A DNA stretch of 64,000 nucleotides from Hamadaea sp. (GCF_013362815.1 NZ_JABFVK010000065.1:1-64000), one strand, 5' to 3'; positions 24,214-33,607 are shown, numbered from the stretch's first letter. Notes: generated from the letters alone by a model not told the origin. Numbers and translations are program-made.

Positions 24214-25710
24214 ATGACGATCGACCCTGGGCTGCGGCGCCTCATCCTGCAGACCCTGCTCCCCTCCTTCGGTGGACGGACCGAATCGGGCGTGGGCATC
24301 GGCGCCGGACGGCTGGACGCCGAAGCCCTCAGCGCCCCCGGATGGGCCGTCGACCTGGTATCCGAAGGTCTGGCCGGATTCTGCCTGTTCGGGTACAACA
24401 TCGAATCCCCCGAACAGCTCGCCGGCCTCACCGCGCAGCTCCGCGCGGCCCGCCCCGACGTTCTCATCAGCCTCGACGAGGAGGGTGGCGACGTCACCCG
24501 CCTCTACCACCGCATCGGCAGCCCATACCCGGGCAACGCCGCCCTCGGCTTCATCGGCGACTTCGGCCTCACCAGCCGGATCTATCAGGCCATCGGCCAG
24601 GATCTGCGGGCGGCCGGGGTGAACCTCAACCTCGCGCCGACCGTCGACGTCAACGTCGCCACCGACAACCCGGTCATCGGCACCCGTTCGTTCGGGGCGT
24701 CGACGACGCAGGTCGCCGCGCACACGGCTGCCGCCGTAGTCGGTCTGCAGTCGACCGGCGTCGCCGCCTGCGCCAAGCACTTCCCCGGGCACGGCGCGAC
24801 GGTCAGCGACTCGCACCTCGGGTTGCCGACCATCGACGTCAGCGAGCAGGTGCTCCGGGATCGGGAACTGCCCCCGTTCGCGACCGCGGTCGCCGCCGGG
24901 GTCAAGTCGATCATGACCGCGCACATTCGCGTACCAGTGCTGACTGGCGATCTGCCCGCGACCTTCAGCCGGCGCGTGTTGCACGACCTGCTGCGCACCG
25001 AGTTCGGCTTCACGGGCGTGATCGTGACCGACGCGCTGGAGATGGCCGGAGCCGCGCAGGCGGCGGGCGGCATCGAGCGGGCGGCGGTGCTGTCCCTGAA
25101 CGCGGGCAGCGACCTGCTGTGCATCGGCGCGGACGTGGACCTGGCGCTGGTCGAGCGGGTCGTCGCCGAGATCGCCGCAGCGGTCGAGCGCGGCGAACTG
25201 CCGGTGGCCCGGCTGACCGAGGCGGCCGAGCGCAACGCGCAGCTGGCGGCCTGGACGCAGGGCGCTTTCCCGACCGAGATCGAGCCCGACCTGGGGTACG
25301 CGGCCGCCGCCCGAGCGATCCGCGTCGAGGGTTCGCTGGACGGCGTCGAGAACCCGCTGGTCGTGCAGCTCGTCACGGGTTACGGCATCGCCGAGGGCCC
25401 GGTGCCGTGGGGCCTGGCCGCGCATCTCGCCGGAGCCGAACAGCTCACCACGGACCCGGCCGGGACGTCGGCGGGCGAGCTGGCCGCCAAGGCGGGCGAT
25501 CGGCCGATCGTGATCGTGGGCCGGCACATCCACCGGACCGAACCGGCCCGCCGCCTCACCGAGGCGCTCGCGGCGGCGCATCCCACGGTGGTCGTGGAGA
25601 TGGGCTGGCCGGCCGAGTGGCGACCGGCGGGCGCGCGGGCGTTCATGAACACCTTCGGGGCCAGCCGGGCCAACGGCCACGCGGCCGCGGCGGCGCTGCG
25701 ACTCGCGTAA
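24214..25710 (+). CDS. nagZ: Beta-N-acetylhexosaminidase, glycoside hydrolase family 3
   Basis: 498 residues, GH3 NagZ type: removes terminal beta-linked GlcNAc from chito- or muropeptide-derived fragments, in the cytoplasm because no signal peptide is seen. Catalytic features present: substrate-loop LISLDEEGGDVTRL, LAPTVDVN, the acid/base His-Asp dyad in KHFPGHGATVSDSHLGLP, and the nucleophile Asp in VIVTDALEMAG. A C-terminal alpha/beta extension (about 370-498) is present, as in many actinobacterial members. ATG at 24214 has GGGAC upstream; a GTG at 24202 is an alternative. Divergent from the ROK gene, which probably controls it. Confidence 0.9.
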   Translation: MTIDPGLRRLILQTLLPSFGGRTESGVGIGAGRLDAEALSAPGWAVDLVSEGLAGFCLFGYNIESPEQLAGLTAQLRAARPDVLISLDEEGGDVTRLYHRIGSPYPGNAALGFIGDFGLTSRIYQAIGQDLRAAGVNLNLAPTVDVNVATDNPVIGTRSFGASTTQVAAHTAAAVVGLQSTGVAACAKHFPGHGATVSDSHLGLPTIDVSEQVLRDRELPPFATAVAAGVKSIMTAHIRVPVLTGDLPATFSRRVLHDLLRTEFGFTGVIVTDALEMAGAAQAAGGIERAAVLSLNAGSDLLCIGADVDLALVERVVAEIAAAVERGELPVARLTEAAERNAQLAAWTQGAFPTEIEPDLGYAAAARAIRVEGSLDGVENPLVVQLVTGYGIAEGPVPWGLAAHLAGAEQLTTDPAGTSAGELAAKAGDRPIVIVGRHIHRTEPARRLTEALAAAHPTVVVEMGWPAEWRPAGARAFMNTFGASRANGHAAAAALRLA

Positions 25711-25716
25711 GAAGAC

Positions 25717-25757
25717 CAGGGTGATCGGACTCTCACGGGGGGAGTCCGATCACCCTG
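25717..25757. terminator. Bidirectional hairpin terminator
   Basis: CAGGGTGATCGGACTC (25717-25732) and GAGTCCGATCACCCTG (25742-25757) form a perfect 16-bp stem with a 9-nt loop. It sits between the convergent stops of the GH3 gene (6 nt away) and the phosphatase gene (2 nt away). It is not a copy of the dispersed repeat family. No clear U-tract follows. Confidence 0.85.
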
Positions 25758-25759
25758 TC

Positions 25760-26383
25760 TCAATTCACGTTGTACGCGTGAAGCCGCCACCGGCTCTTGG
25801 CCTCGACCCGCAGCTCCACCCAGTGACAGTTGCCGATCGAACCGAGGGTCGGCAGGAAGTCGTCGGGCAGGCCGAGGAACGCGGCGACGCCGTACTTGAT
25901 CGAACCACCGTGCGTGGCCAGCACCGACAGCCCACCCGGTATGCGCTCAGCCGTCTCCCGGATCACCTCGCCGACCCGTTTGGCCAGGTCGGGCAGGGGT
26001 TCGATGCCGTCGCCGGGATCCGGGTCGCCGGACTCCCAGCGGACCCGCGACTCCGGGAAGCGCTCCTTGATCTCCGGCGTCGTGAAGGTCTCCCACGCGC
26101 CGAAGTAGCGCTCGCGCAGCCGGGCGTCGCGTTCGGGACGCAACCCGGTCAGCTCGGCCAACGCGTCCGCCGTACGCGCAGCGCGCTGCAAGTCGCTGCT
26201 GACGAGGAGGTCGGGTTTCAGCGAGACGAGTCGAGCCGCCGCCTGAGCGGCCTGCTCCCGGCCGAGATCGTTGAGGGGCACATCGGTCTGGCCCTGCACC
26301 CGGTGCTCGGCGTTCCAGTCGGTGTTGCCGTGCCGCCACAGGATGACCCGGGTGCCGGCGATCAAGCCTTCCGCGCTGGTCAT
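25760..26383 (-). CDS. Histidine phosphatase (phosphoglycerate mutase-like), possible GpgP
   Basis: 207 residues. The phosphohistidine motif is LWRHGNTDWN near the N terminus, with the second-half residues LRERYFGAWE (acidic catalyst) and LATHGGSI (second histidine). It is too short for a cofactor-dependent glycolytic mutase, so a phosphatase is likely. Directly following nadD-rsfS it matches the position of mycobacterial GpgP, glucosyl-3-phosphoglycerate phosphatase in methylglucose polysaccharide synthesis, so that role is plausible. The start overlaps the rsfS stop by 4 bp. Confidence 0.88.
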   Translation of the reverse strand: MTSAEGLIAGTRVILWRHGNTDWNAEHRVQGQTDVPLNDLGREQAAQAAARLVSLKPDLLVSSDLQRAARTADALAELTGLRPERDARLRERYFGAWETFTTPEIKERFPESRVRWESGDPDPGDGIEPLPDLAKRVGEVIRETAERIPGGLSVLATHGGSIKYGVAAFLGLPDDFLPTLGSIGNCHWVELRVEAKSRWRLHAYNVN

Positions 26384-26766
26384 GAGGCGGTGTCGGCCAG
26401 GTCCCGGTCGACGAAGTCAATCCGCGGGCAGTCCTTCCACAGTCGGTCGAGCGCGTAGAACTCGCGCTCCTCCGAATGCTGGATGTGCACCACGATGTCG
26501 ACGTAGTCGAGCAGCACCCAACGGCCCGACCGCTCGCCTTCCCGCCGGACCGGCTTGGCCTTCTCCGGCAGCTCCAGCAGCTTCTCCTCGATCGCGTCGA
26601 CGATGGCGAGCACCTGCCGTTCGTTCGGCGCGGAGGCGAGAACGAAGGCGTCGGTGATGATCAGCTGATCGGCCACGTCGAGCAGGACGATGTCTTCGGC
26701 CTTCTTGTCCGCCGCGGCCTGGGCCGCGGTCAACGCCATCTGGACAGCACGCTCGGATGCTGGCAC
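26380..26766 (-). CDS. rsfS: Ribosome silencing factor RsfS
   Basis: 128 residues of the RsfS/DUF143/Iojap family, which binds ribosomal protein L14 and prevents subunit joining under starvation. Characteristic segments: KKAEDIVLLDVADQLIITDA, FVLASAPNERQVLAIVDAI, GERSGRWVLLDYVDIVVHI and FYALDRLWKDCPRI. ATG start. It lies between nadD and the phosphatase gene, the conserved actinobacterial order, and overlaps the latter by 4 bp. A 215-bp gap containing a dispersed hairpin repeat separates it from nadD, so it may have its own promoter. Confidence 0.95.
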   Translation of the reverse strand: MPASERAVQMALTAAQAAADKKAEDIVLLDVADQLIITDAFVLASAPNERQVLAIVDAIEEKLLELPEKAKPVRREGERSGRWVLLDYVDIVVHIQHSEEREFYALDRLWKDCPRIDFVDRDLADTAS

Positions 26767-26900
26767 CTGGTTCCTTCCGTCGGGGACGTTTCCCTGCTTT
26801 CCAGGATCTCACAGGTGGGGGCCTTCGCACCCGGGAGATATGACGCTTGTCGCCCTCCCGCTTTCACACCGGCGCCCGCGTGCGCTGCCGGGCTTCTTCG

Positions 26901-26965
26901 GCGCTGGATCAGGGTTCCGGGTCGAATCTTGGTCCAAGATTCGACCCGGAACCCTGATCCAGCGC
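26901..26965. terminator. Dispersed hairpin repeat, copy 3 (after nadD), perfect
   Basis: Left arm 26901-26931 (GCGCTGGATCAGGGTTCCGG…) and right arm 26935-26965 are perfectly complementary over 31 bp, with a 3-nt loop (GTC). It starts 16 nt past the nadD stop. It is the most regular of the four copies. No U-tract. It probably terminates the pepN-nadD transcript. Confidence 0.8.
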
Positions 26966-26981
26966 CCAGCGCGTACGAGGT

Positions 26982-27569
26982 TTAGCGGTATAAGTGGTGT
27001 TTTGCGATGTATTGCACGACCCCGTCCGGGACGAGGTACCAGACCGGCTGCCCGGCGGCGACACGCGTACGGCAGTCGCTCGAGGAGATCGCCAGCGCGG
27101 GGACCTGCACCAGGGTCACCGCCGCCGAGGGGAGGTGGGAGCCGCTGAGGGTGAACCCCGGCCGGGTCACGCCGACGAAGTGGGCAAGGTCGAATAGCTG
27201 GTCGGCGTCCTTCCACGAGAGGATCTTCGCCAGCGCGTCCGCCCCGGTGATGAAGAACAGCTCGGCTTCCGCGCCGTACAACTCGCGGAGTTCCCGCAGC
27301 GTGTCGACGGTGTAGGTCGGGCCATCCCGGTCGAGGTCGACCCGGCTCACCGTGAACTGCGGATTGGACGCGGTCGCGATCACCGTCATGAGATACCGGT
27401 GCTCGGCCGGGGTGACCTTGCTGTCCGGCTTCTGCCAGGGCCGCCCGGTCGGCACGAAGACGACCTCGTCGAGGTCGAACCGGTCGGCCACCTCGCTCGC
27501 GGCGACGAGGTGGCCGTTGTGGATCGGGTCGAACGTCCCGCCCATGATCCCGATGCGGCGACGGCTCAC
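26982..27569 (-). CDS. nadD: Nicotinate-nucleotide adenylyltransferase
   Basis: 195 residues. Adenylates nicotinate mononucleotide to deamido-NAD. The nucleotidyltransferase motif [18 protein letters not shown] (with HNGH) opens the protein. Further signatures are [31 protein letters not shown] and [16 protein letters not shown], the last corresponding to the usual ISSTxIR motif with Cys replacing Ile. The GTG at 27569 overlaps the pepN stop by 4 bp; a longer frame to 27755 is spurious. It is the upstream member of the conserved nadD-rsfS-phosphatase order. Confidence 0.95.
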   Translation of the reverse strand: MSRRRIGIMGGTFDPIHNGHLVAASEVADRFDLDEVVFVPTGRPWQKPDSKVTPAEHRYLMTVIATASNPQFTVSRVDLDRDGPTYTVDTLRELRELYGAEAELFFITGADALAKILSWKDADQLFDLAHFVGVTRPGFTLSGSHLPSAAVTLVQVPALAISSSDCRTRVAAGQPVWYLVPDGVVQYIAKHHLYR

Positions 27570-30025
27570 GGCAGGTTCCGCTGGCGTACCGCCCGGCGCA
27601 GGTCGTCGGTGGAGTCCGCGATCGCCCGGGCGAACTGCGTGTTCAGGCCCGGCTGGGCGAGCATCCGCTCGGCGGCCTCCACAGTGGAGGCGTACGCCGC
27701 CGTCACCGGATAGCCGGCCGTGCCGAGATGTGCCAGCAGATAGCCGGAGCGCCATTCCTGCGACGCGGGCAGCTCGGCGAAATAGCGCTCGACGTACGCG
27801 TCGGTCAGCTCGGCGTGCTCGGCCCGCCAGAATCCCTGGCCGATCGCCTCCAGCATGCGGTTGGACAGTTCACGGTCGCGGACGAGCTGCTCGAACGCGG
27901 CCGCCTTGGCCGCCGCGTCGGGCCGGGCGGCGCGGCAGCGGGCCGCTTCGACCGCGCCCCGGGCGCTCCCGTCGCGGGCCTGTTCGGCGTCCAGCTCCGC
28001 CTCGCCGAGGTCGCCGAGCACGGCCAGCCGGAGCAGCAGCGTCCAGCGCACCTCGTCGTCGACGATCAGGCCCTCGGGCAGGTCCTGCCCGGCGAGCCAG
28101 GCGCGAATCGGTTCCGCCGTGGGGATGCCGCTGATCAGCGTACGGAAGGCGGCCAGTTGGAGGCTGCCACCGGGTGCCGCCTGCGCCAGGATCGCCTCGC
28201 AGGCGTCGTTCACGGCCTCGTGCCCGGCCGCTTGCGCGGCGACGGGGAGGAAGCGATTGACGGCGATGCCCCGGGCGAAGCCCAGCATGTGCTCCACCAC
28301 GCCGACGTGCGTCTCCCCCGCCAACGACGTACGCACAAGGTCGACGAAGGTCATCGCGGGGATCTCGCCGTCGCGGACGGCGTCCCAGACCGCGCCCCAG
28401 ACGACCGCCCGGTCGAGCGGCGAGTCCAGCCGGGTGAGCAGCCGGGCGAGGTCGGTGTCCGGGGTGAACCGCACCTTGGCGAAGGTCAGGTCCCGGTCGT
28501 TGAGCAGCACGTCTTCCATCGCCACCCCGCGCAGGGCGGGGATCTCGGTCAGCGGGCCGTCCACATCGGTCTCCAGCCGCTCCCGCAGGCCGGAGGAAGG
28601 CGACGTCCAGCTGATGCCGATGCGATGCGGCCGCACCGTCGGGTACGCCTCCGGCGCGGTCTGCGCCACCGCGAAGGAGCCTTCGGAGACGACCGGGCGA
28701 AGGGTGTTGACCTGCGGCGACCGCAGCCACTTGTCGGCCCACCCGGACAGGTCGCGCCCGGACGCCGCCGACAGCGACGCCAGCAGGTCGTCCAGGGTGG
28801 CGTTGCCCCAGGCGTGCTTGTCGAAGTGCGCCCGCAGCCCGGTGAAGAAGGCGTCGTCGCCCAGCCACGCCACCAGTTGGCGGAGCGCGGCGCAGCCCTT
28901 GGCGTACGAGATGCCGTCGAAGTTCGCGAACGCGGACTCGGTGTCGGCGACGAACACCGGGGCGACGGGGTGCGTGGACGGCCGCTGGTCGGCACCATAG
29001 CCCCAGATCTTTCGCTCGCTGGCGAAATCGGCCCAGGAGTCGGTGTAGCGGGTGGCCTCGGCGGCGACGCGGTAGCCCATGTAGGTCGCGAACGACTCGT
29101 TCAGCCAGGTGTCGTCCCACCAGCGCATCGTCACCAGGTCGCCGAACCACATGTGGGCCATCTCGTGGGCCACGATCGAGGCCCGCCGGGCGCGCTCGGT
29201 GTCGGTGACCGGACCTCGGTAGATGTACTCGTCGCGGAAGACGACCAGCCCCGGGAACTCCATCGCGCCCCAGGTGAACTCGGGGACGAAGGCCTGCTCG
29301 TACTTGCCGAACGGCATCCGGATGCCGAACAGCTCGTGATAGCGGTCCAGGCACTGCTTGGTCAGCTCGAACAGCTCGGTCGCGTTCTCCGCCAGCGCCT
29401 CGGCGTACGACTTGCGGGCGTACAGGGCGAGCGGGAAGCCGTCGTGCTCGTCGCGGACTTCGGCGTACGGGCCGGCGATGATGGTGATCAGGTAGGTCGC
29501 GACCGGCTTGGTCGGCTCGAACTCCCACCGTCCCGGTTCGCTCTGCACGCCGGTGGCGTTCGACCGTACGACCCACGCCGGATCGGCGGTCACCCGGATC
29601 GTCACGGGGGCCTTCAGATCCGGCTGGTCGAAACAGGCCATGAACTGCGGCGCTTCGGCGATCGACGGCTGCGCGTACACGTACGCCGCGCCATCGGCCG
29701 GGTCGACGAACCGGTGCAGGCCCTCGCCGACGTGCGAATAGGCGTACTCCGCGAGGACGGTCACCTCGTTCTGGGCGGCCAGCCCGGTCAGCGGCAGGCG
29801 GCCGTCGGCGTACCCGTCGATCGGTTCGCCGTTGAGCGTCGCGCTGATGAGCCTGGTCGGCCGCAGCTCGAGGAAGGTCTCGACGCCCGGCTCGTCCACA
29901 CCGAAGCGGACGACGGTGGTCGTCCGGAAGGACTCGGTGCCAGTCAGGTCGAAGTCGAGCTCGTAGCTCAGGTCGCGAACGACGCCGACGCGCGCCTTCG
30001 CCTCGTCGTAGGTCAGGCTGGCCAT
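27566..30025 (-). CDS. pepN: Aminopeptidase N, M1 metallopeptidase
   Basis: 819 residues. Removes N-terminal amino acids from peptides in the cytoplasm. The zinc motif [10 protein letters not shown] lies at 287-296, with the third ligand Glu in [13 protein letters not shown] (about residue 310). The exopeptidase motif GAMEN is altered to GAMEFPG (253-259), an unusual change at a residue that helps bind the peptide N terminus. N-terminal beta-domain (1-200) and C-terminal helical ERAP1-like domain (about 520-819) are complete. The ATG at 30025 has GGGGGG upstream. Its stop overlaps nadD. Confidence 0.92.
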   Translation of the reverse strand: MASLTYDEAKARVGVVRDLSYELDFDLTGTESFRTTTVVRFGVDEPGVETFLELRPTRLISATLNGEPIDGYADGRLPLTGLAAQNEVTVLAEYAYSHVGEGLHRFVDPADGAAYVYAQPSIAEAPQFMACFDQPDLKAPVTIRVTADPAWVVRSNATGVQSEPGRWEFEPTKPVATYLITIIAGPYAEVRDEHDGFPLALYARKSYAEALAENATELFELTKQCLDRYHELFGIRMPFGKYEQAFVPEFTWGAMEFPGLVVFRDEYIYRGPVTDTERARRASIVAHEMAHMWFGDLVTMRWWDDTWLNESFATYMGYRVAAEATRYTDSWADFASERKIWGYGADQRPSTHPVAPVFVADTESAFANFDGISYAKGCAALRQLVAWLGDDAFFTGLRAHFDKHAWGNATLDDLLASLSAASGRDLSGWADKWLRSPQVNTLRPVVSEGSFAVAQTAPEAYPTVRPHRIGISWTSPSSGLRERLETDVDGPLTEIPALRGVAMEDVLLNDRDLTFAKVRFTPDTDLARLLTRLDSPLDRAVVWGAVWDAVRDGEIPAMTFVDLVRTSLAGETHVGVVEHMLGFARGIAVNRFLPVAAQAAGHEAVNDACEAILAQAAPGGSLQLAAFRTLISGIPTAEPIRAWLAGQDLPEGLIVDDEVRWTLLLRLAVLGDLGEAELDAEQARDGSARGAVEAARCRAARPDAAAKAAAFEQLVRDRELSNRMLEAIGQGFWRAEHAELTDAYVERYFAELPASQEWRSGYLLAHLGTAGYPVTAAYASTVEAAERMLAQPGLNTQFARAIADSTDDLRRAVRQRNLP

Positions 30026-30074
30026 GCCCCCATCATGCCCGCCCGCGCGATTCGCGGGGAGCACGGGGTGATCT

Positions 30075-30509
30075 TCAGGCCTGCTTCTTCTCGAAGCACA
30101 CCGACAGCGGGTTGCCCACGTACTCACCGAACGGCGGAATCCGGTGGTAGCCGGACGCTTCGTAGAGCGCGATCGCCTCCGGTTGGCGTACCCCTGTCTC
30201 CAGAATGATCGTGTCGTGACCGTCGGCCTTCGCGCGGCGCTCGAGCCCCGCCAGCAGCCGTCGCCCCACGCCCGCGCGACGACTCGCGGGCCGCACCCAC
30301 AAGCGGGTCAATTCCGCGACGCCCGGCGCGACTGTCGCCACGGCGCCGCACCCCACCGGCTCTCCCATCTGGTACGCGACCACGAAGCGGGCGAGCGGGT
30401 CGACCGGGGTGATGCGCTCATCCGGATACCGCGAGAGCAACTCCTTCTCCGCCGCGACGACGAGAAGCGTGACGTCTGGGTGCGTGACTTCGCGGTTCTG
30501 GATCAACAC
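30075..30509 (-). CDS. GNAT family N-acetyltransferase
   Basis: 144 residues of the GNAT fold. The acetyl-CoA pyrophosphate-binding loop is VRPASRRAGVGRRLLAGLE (about 82-100), preceded by VGCGAVATVAPGVAELTRLW and followed by the beta5-alpha4 portion (DTIILETGVRQPEAIALYEA) and SGYHRIPPFGEY. The GTG start reads LIQNREVTHPDVTLLV. Substrate unknown; the resemblance is to small-molecule or amino-acid acetyltransferases. It stands between obgE and pepN, transcribed in the same direction, 49 bp before the pepN start. Confidence 0.87.
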   Translation of the reverse strand: MLIQNREVTHPDVTLLVVAAEKELLSRYPDERITPVDPLARFVVAYQMGEPVGCGAVATVAPGVAELTRLWVRPASRRAGVGRRLLAGLERRAKADGHDTIILETGVRQPEAIALYEASGYHRIPPFGEYVGNPLSVCFEKKQA

Positions 30510-30554
30510 TCGCGAGACGCTAGCCAGGGCACGTTTCCGAGCTGTTTCCGGCTC

Positions 30555-30584
30555 CTCACGAACGGTTCGTGAGAGTGATCACTC
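30555..30584. terminator. Double palindrome after obgE
   Basis: CTCACGAAC-G-GTTCGTGAG (30555-30573, perfect) directly abuts GAGTGATCACTC (30573-30584, perfect 12-bp palindrome). They lie 17-46 nt past the obgE stop, between it and the GNAT start. Likely the terminator of the rplU-rpmA-obgE operon. Confidence 0.7.
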
Positions 30585-30600
30585 CCTCGTCACACCGCCG

Positions 30601-32052
30601 TTACTCGTCGATGTCCGCCGCGGACCATTCGCCTTCGACGTCCTGGTGGACCCGACGGGCCTTGCGCGCGGCGAGCCGCTCGGAAGCCGACGTACGCGGA
30701 GTCGACAGTGCCTCGTCGATCCGGATGTCGGTGCCCCGGTTGCCCGGCACGTACGCCTTGCCGGCGTAGACCGTGGGCTGCCAGTCGAACTCCCGCTCGC
30801 CGATGCGAACCGGCGCACCGGGCTCGGCGCCCGCCTTGGCCAGCGCGTCTTCGACGCCCAGCTTGGCGAGCCGATCGGCCAGATAGCCGATGGCCTCGTC
30901 ATTGTCGAAGTTGGTCTGGCGGACCCAGCGCTCGGGCTTGACCCCGCGGACGACGTAGACGCCCTCGCCGTCCTGCTCGATGGTGAACCCGTCGTCGTCG
31001 ACCGCCTTGGGCCGGATGACGATGCGGGTCGGCTCCAGCACCGGCTTGGCCGCCCGGGACTCCTCGACCAGCTCGGCCATCGCGTAGCTGAGCTCCTTGA
31101 GCCCTTCGCGGGTGGCGGTGCTGATCTCGAAGACGCGGAAGCCCCGCTCCTCCAGATCGGGCCGGACGATCTCGGCCAGGTCCCGCCCGTCCGGAACGTC
31201 GATCTTGTTCAGCGCGACCAGTCGCGGCCGGTCCTCCAGCCCGCCGTACGCCGAAAGCTCGGCCTCGATCGCGTCGATGTCCGCGAGCGGGTCCCGGCCC
31301 GGCTCCAGCGTGGCGGTGTCCACGACGTGCACCAGCACCGACGTACGCTCGATGTGCCGGAGGAACTCCAGGCCGAGCCCCTTGCCGGTGGCCGCGCCGG
31401 GGATGAGGCCCGGCACGTCGGCCACGGTGAAGGTGTGCTCGCCCGCCTGCACGACTCCGAGGTTCGGCACCAGCGTCGTGAACGGGTAGTCGGCGATCTT
31501 CGGCTTGGCCGCCGAGATGACCGAGATGAGCGAGGACTTCCCGGCGCTGGGGAAACCCACCAAGCCGACGTCGGCGACGCTCTTCAACTCCAGTACGGCG
31601 TCGAGCCGGTCACCGGGCTCGCCGAGTTCGGCGAAGCCGGGCGCCTTACGCCGGGAGTTCGCGAGAGCGGCGTTGCCGCGACCACCGCGACCGCCCCGGG
31701 CCAGCTCGAACGTGGTTCCGACGCCGACGAGGTCGGCCAGCACCTCACCGGACGGGCTGAGCACCACGGTGCCGTTGGGGACCTTGAGCACAAGATCCTC
31801 GCCGTTCGCGCCGTCGCGGTTGCCACCGGCTCCGCCCTTGCCGTTCTGCGCCTTGATCCGCGGCTTGAAGTGGAAGTCCAGCAGCGTGTGCGCGCCCGGG
31901 TCGACCGTCAGGTAGACGCTTCCGCCGTGCCCGCCGTTACCGCCGTCGGGCCCGCCGAACGGCTTGAACTTCTCCCGGAGGATCGACACGCAGCCGTGCC
32001 CACCGTCCCCGGCCTGCAGGTGCAGCACCACTCGGTCGACAAAGGTTGCCAC
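30601..32052 (-). CDS. obgE: Obg GTPase
   Basis: 483 residues. An essential ribosome-associated GTPase in 50S maturation and stress response. The glycine-rich Obg fold (1-158) includes [19 protein letters not shown]. The G domain has G1 GFPSAGKSS (166-174), switch [13 protein letters not shown]3 DVPGLIPG and G4 NKIDVPD. The C-terminal OCT domain contains [17 protein letters not shown] and [15 protein letters not shown] short basic/acidic tail follows. ATG start. It belongs to the conserved rplU-rpmA-obgE operon, though a hairpin at 32075-32109 separates it from rpmA. Confidence 0.97.
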   Translation of the reverse strand: MATFVDRVVLHLQAGDGGHGCVSILREKFKPFGGPDGGNGGHGGSVYLTVDPGAHTLLDFHFKPRIKAQNGKGGAGGNRDGANGEDLVLKVPNGTVVLSPSGEVLADLVGVGTTFELARGGRGGRGNAALANSRRKAPGFAELGEPGDRLDAVLELKSVADVGLVGFPSAGKSSLISVISAAKPKIADYPFTTLVPNLGVVQAGEHTFTVADVPGLIPGAATGKGLGLEFLRHIERTSVLVHVVDTATLEPGRDPLADIDAIEAELSAYGGLEDRPRLVALNKIDVPDGRDLAEIVRPDLEERGFRVFEISTATREGLKELSYAMAELVEESRAAKPVLEPTRIVIRPKAVDDDGFTIEQDGEGVYVVRGVKPERWVRQTNFDNDEAIGYLADRLAKLGVEDALAKAGAEPGAPVRIGEREFDWQPTVYAGKAYVPGNRGTDIRIDEALSTPRTSASERLAARKARRVHQDVEGEWSAADIDE

Positions 32053-32074
32053 GGTTCAATCCTCTCAAAACAGT

Positions 32075-32109
32075 GAGCGGGTGGAGCGCATCTCGCGCCC
32101 CACCCGCTC
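32075..32109. terminator. Hairpin between rpmA and obgE
   Basis: GAGCGGGTGG (32075-32084) and CCACCCGCTC (32100-32109) form a perfect 10-bp stem. It lies 24-58 nt past the rpmA stop and just before the obgE start. It may be an attenuator or partial terminator that raises ribosomal-protein output relative to ObgE. Confidence 0.65.
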
Positions 32110-32133
32110 CTAGCTTTCGTGTGCGGCGAAGCC

Positions 32134-32391
32134 TCAGGCCTCGGCCGGCACGATCGACACGGTCTTGCGGCCGCGCTTGGTGCCGAACAGCACCGAGCCG
32201 TCGGCGAGCGCGAAGAGCGTGTCGTCGCCACCGCGGCCGACCAGGTCGCCCGGGTGGAACTTGGTGCCGCGCTGGCGGATGAGGATCTCGCCGGCGCTGA
32301 CGACCTGACCGCCGAACCGCTTCACGCCGAGGCGCTGCGAGTTGGAGTCGCGACCGTTACGGGAGCTGGACGCACCCTTTTTGTGTGCCAT
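32134..32391 (-). CDS. rpmA: 50S ribosomal protein L27
   Basis: 85 residues, standard length. The N terminus [20 protein letters not shown] reaches the peptidyl-transferase centre. Conserved segments [40 protein letters not shown] and [13 protein letters not shown] are all present. It begins directly with the mature-type basic sequence, without the Firmicute-type cleaved leader. ATG start, 10 bp after the rplU stop. Confidence 0.98.
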   Translation of the reverse strand: MAHKKGASSSRNGRDSNSQRLGVKRFGGQVVSAGEILIRQRGTKFHPGDLVGRGGDDTLFALADGSVLFGTKRGRKTVSIVPAEA

Positions 32392-32401
32392 TTCGGAACG
32401 C

Positions 32402-32716
32402 CTACTTCCCGGTGGAGATGCCGGTCACCTTCACCTGGGTCAGCGGCTGGCGGTGACCCTGGCGCTTGTGGTAGCCGGTCTTGTTCTTGAACTTGTGGAT
32501 CCGGATCTTCGGGCCCTTGGTGTGGGCCACGACCTCACCGGAGACCGAAACCTTGGCAAGCTTGGCCGCGTCGGTCACGAGGTCGGCGCCGTCGACGACG
32601 AGAACAGCCTTGAGGGCAACCTCGTCACCGGGCTGGCCGGCCAGCTTCTCGACCTCGATCACGTCGCCCTCGGCGACCTTGTACTGCTTGCCGCCGGTCT
32701 TGACGATCGCGTACAT
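32402..32716 (-). CDS. rplU: 50S ribosomal protein L21
   Basis: 104 residues, full length. The N terminus [20 protein letters not shown] and C-terminal [20 protein letters not shown], then [14 protein letters not shown], are diagnostic. It binds 23S rRNA with L20. First gene of the rplU-rpmA-obgE operon. A predicted promoter and a long GC-rich leader lie upstream, and the three lipoprotein genes separate it from rne. Confidence 0.98.
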   Translation of the reverse strand: MYAIVKTGGKQYKVAEGDVIEVEKLAGQPGDEVALKAVLVVDGADLVTDAAKLAKVSVSGEVVAHTKGPKIRIHKFKNKTGYHKRQGHRQPLTQVKVTGISTGK

Positions 32717-32885
32717 GGGACGCGGACTCCCTTGCGTAGTGATCTACGCCGATCGCGAACGGCCGGCGCTGTCTGGCGGATGGGTGTGCCTGCGGCGGCT
32801 GCCGCCGCCGGCTTGCTTCAGGTGACAGCAAGCCCGCGACTGGTGCGCACGCCAGCACCCGGCACCCGAGTGGGCACCGCAGGAA
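32717..32885 (-). promoter_or_regulatory. rplU 5' leader with hairpins
   Basis: The ~170-nt leader between the predicted promoter and the rplU start contains two stable hairpins: GCTTGCT/AGCAAGC with a 9-nt loop (32811-32833) and a GGCGGC-TGCC-GCCGCC stem at about 32794-32809. A regulatory leader for the ribosomal-protein operon is possible. I cannot match it to a described L21 leader, so this is inference from structure only. Confidence 0.4.
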
Positions 32886-32915
32886 AGATTACGCCATGAG
32901 CCGCCCCGACCCCAA
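32886..32915 (-). promoter_or_regulatory. Predicted promoter of rplU-rpmA-obgE
   Basis: On the minus strand, TTGGGG (complement of 32910-32915) and TAATCT (complement of 32886-32891) are separated by 18 nt, a reasonable vegetative -35/-10 pair. It lies just past the terminator of the preceding lipoprotein gene and about 170 nt before rplU. Confidence 0.5.
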
Positions 32916-32944
32916 ACCGGGGAGGCCGGAGCCACCCGGGCGGT

Positions 32945-32973
32945 GGCCGGAGTCACCCGCGGTGACTCCGGCC
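32945..32973. terminator. Hairpin terminator after lipoprotein gene 3
   Basis: GGCCGGAGTCACC-CGC-GGTGACTCCGGCC, a perfect 13-bp stem with a 3-nt loop, lies 8 nt beyond the stop of the lipoprotein gene at 32982. It separates that gene from the rplU promoter. Confidence 0.85.
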
Positions 32974-32981
32974 ATACGCCG

Positions 32982-33488
32982 TCAGGCGTCGAGGTCGACC
33001 CCGGCCGCCTTGCAGATGGTGGTGACCTTCTTCGAGCCCTCGAGCTGGTCGATCGCGCCGAGGCCCTTCTCGACGTCCTCCAGGCTCGTGAGGGTGCTGA
33101 TGGCGGTCTGGATGTCCGACTCGGTGGCCAGGATCGCGGCCTTCAGCTCCGGGTCCTCCGCCTTGGCGGCGGTGTCCTTGATCGGCGCCACCCAGTCGGC
33201 GAGGACCTTCTTCACCGCGGTGAGGGTGGCGGCGGTGATCTCCGCCTGGGTCTTCTTGCCCTTGATCGCGTCGGCGACGGCCTTCTGGATCACCGCGCTG
33301 TCGGGCTCGGTCTCCAGCTTGGTCTTCAGCTCCGTGCACGTGGCCTTGGAGTTCGCCGTGTAGTCCGGCTTCGCGCTGGTCGCCGCGGCCGTCGGGCTGG
33401 ACGAGGTGTTGGTGTCGTTCGAGGTACCGCAAGCCGCCGCGGTCAGCAGGGCCGCGCCGAGCGCGGCCACGGCAAATGCACGTCGCAT
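32982..33488 (-). CDS. Small lipoprotein, paralogue 3 of 3
   Basis: 168 residues. The signal peptide RRAFAVAALGAALLTAAAC ends in lipobox TAAAC, followed by a Ser/Thr/Ala-rich linker and a predicted helical domain. Two cysteines flank that domain (KATCTELKTKLE and VTTICKAAGVDL), probably forming a disulfide outside the membrane. ATG at 33488 is chosen because it starts the signal peptide; the longer frame to 33554 is not credible. Family unknown. It closely resembles the next two genes in layout, so the three arose by tandem duplication. A terminator follows. Confidence 0.82.
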   Translation of the reverse strand: MRRAFAVAALGAALLTAAACGTSNDTNTSSSPTAAATSAKPDYTANSKATCTELKTKLETEPDSAVIQKAVADAIKGKKTQAEITAATLTAVKKVLADWVAPIKDTAAKAEDPELKAAILATESDIQTAISTLTSLEDVEKGLGAIDQLEGSKKVTTICKAAGVDLDA

Positions 33489-33522
33489 TGTCGAATCGCA
33501 TTCTTCGAGGGGGTGGAAATCG

Positions 33523-33557
33523 ACGATGCCACCGGCAACTCGTCCCGGTGGCATCGT
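33523..33557. terminator. Hairpin after lipoprotein gene 2
   Basis: ACGATGCCACCGG (33523-33535) and CCGGTGGCATCGT (33545-33557) form a perfect 13-bp stem around a 9-nt loop. It lies between lipoprotein genes 2 and 3, about 50 nt past the stop of the former, implying that the paralogues are separately transcribed. Confidence 0.8.
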
Positions 33558-33607
33558 GACTGTAACGGACCGCCGCAGCGCGTCGCGTTTTGGCCCGTAA
33601 TCGTCGC

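Noticed and set aside
27728-30208. Long plus-strand open frame (826 codons)
   Set aside because: Antisense to pepN, which has intact zinc motifs; no recognisable domain.
30601-32052. Possible proBA-type genes expected beside obgE
   Set aside because: No glutamate kinase or glutamyl-phosphate reductase motifs occur near obgE; GNAT and pepN occupy the position instead.
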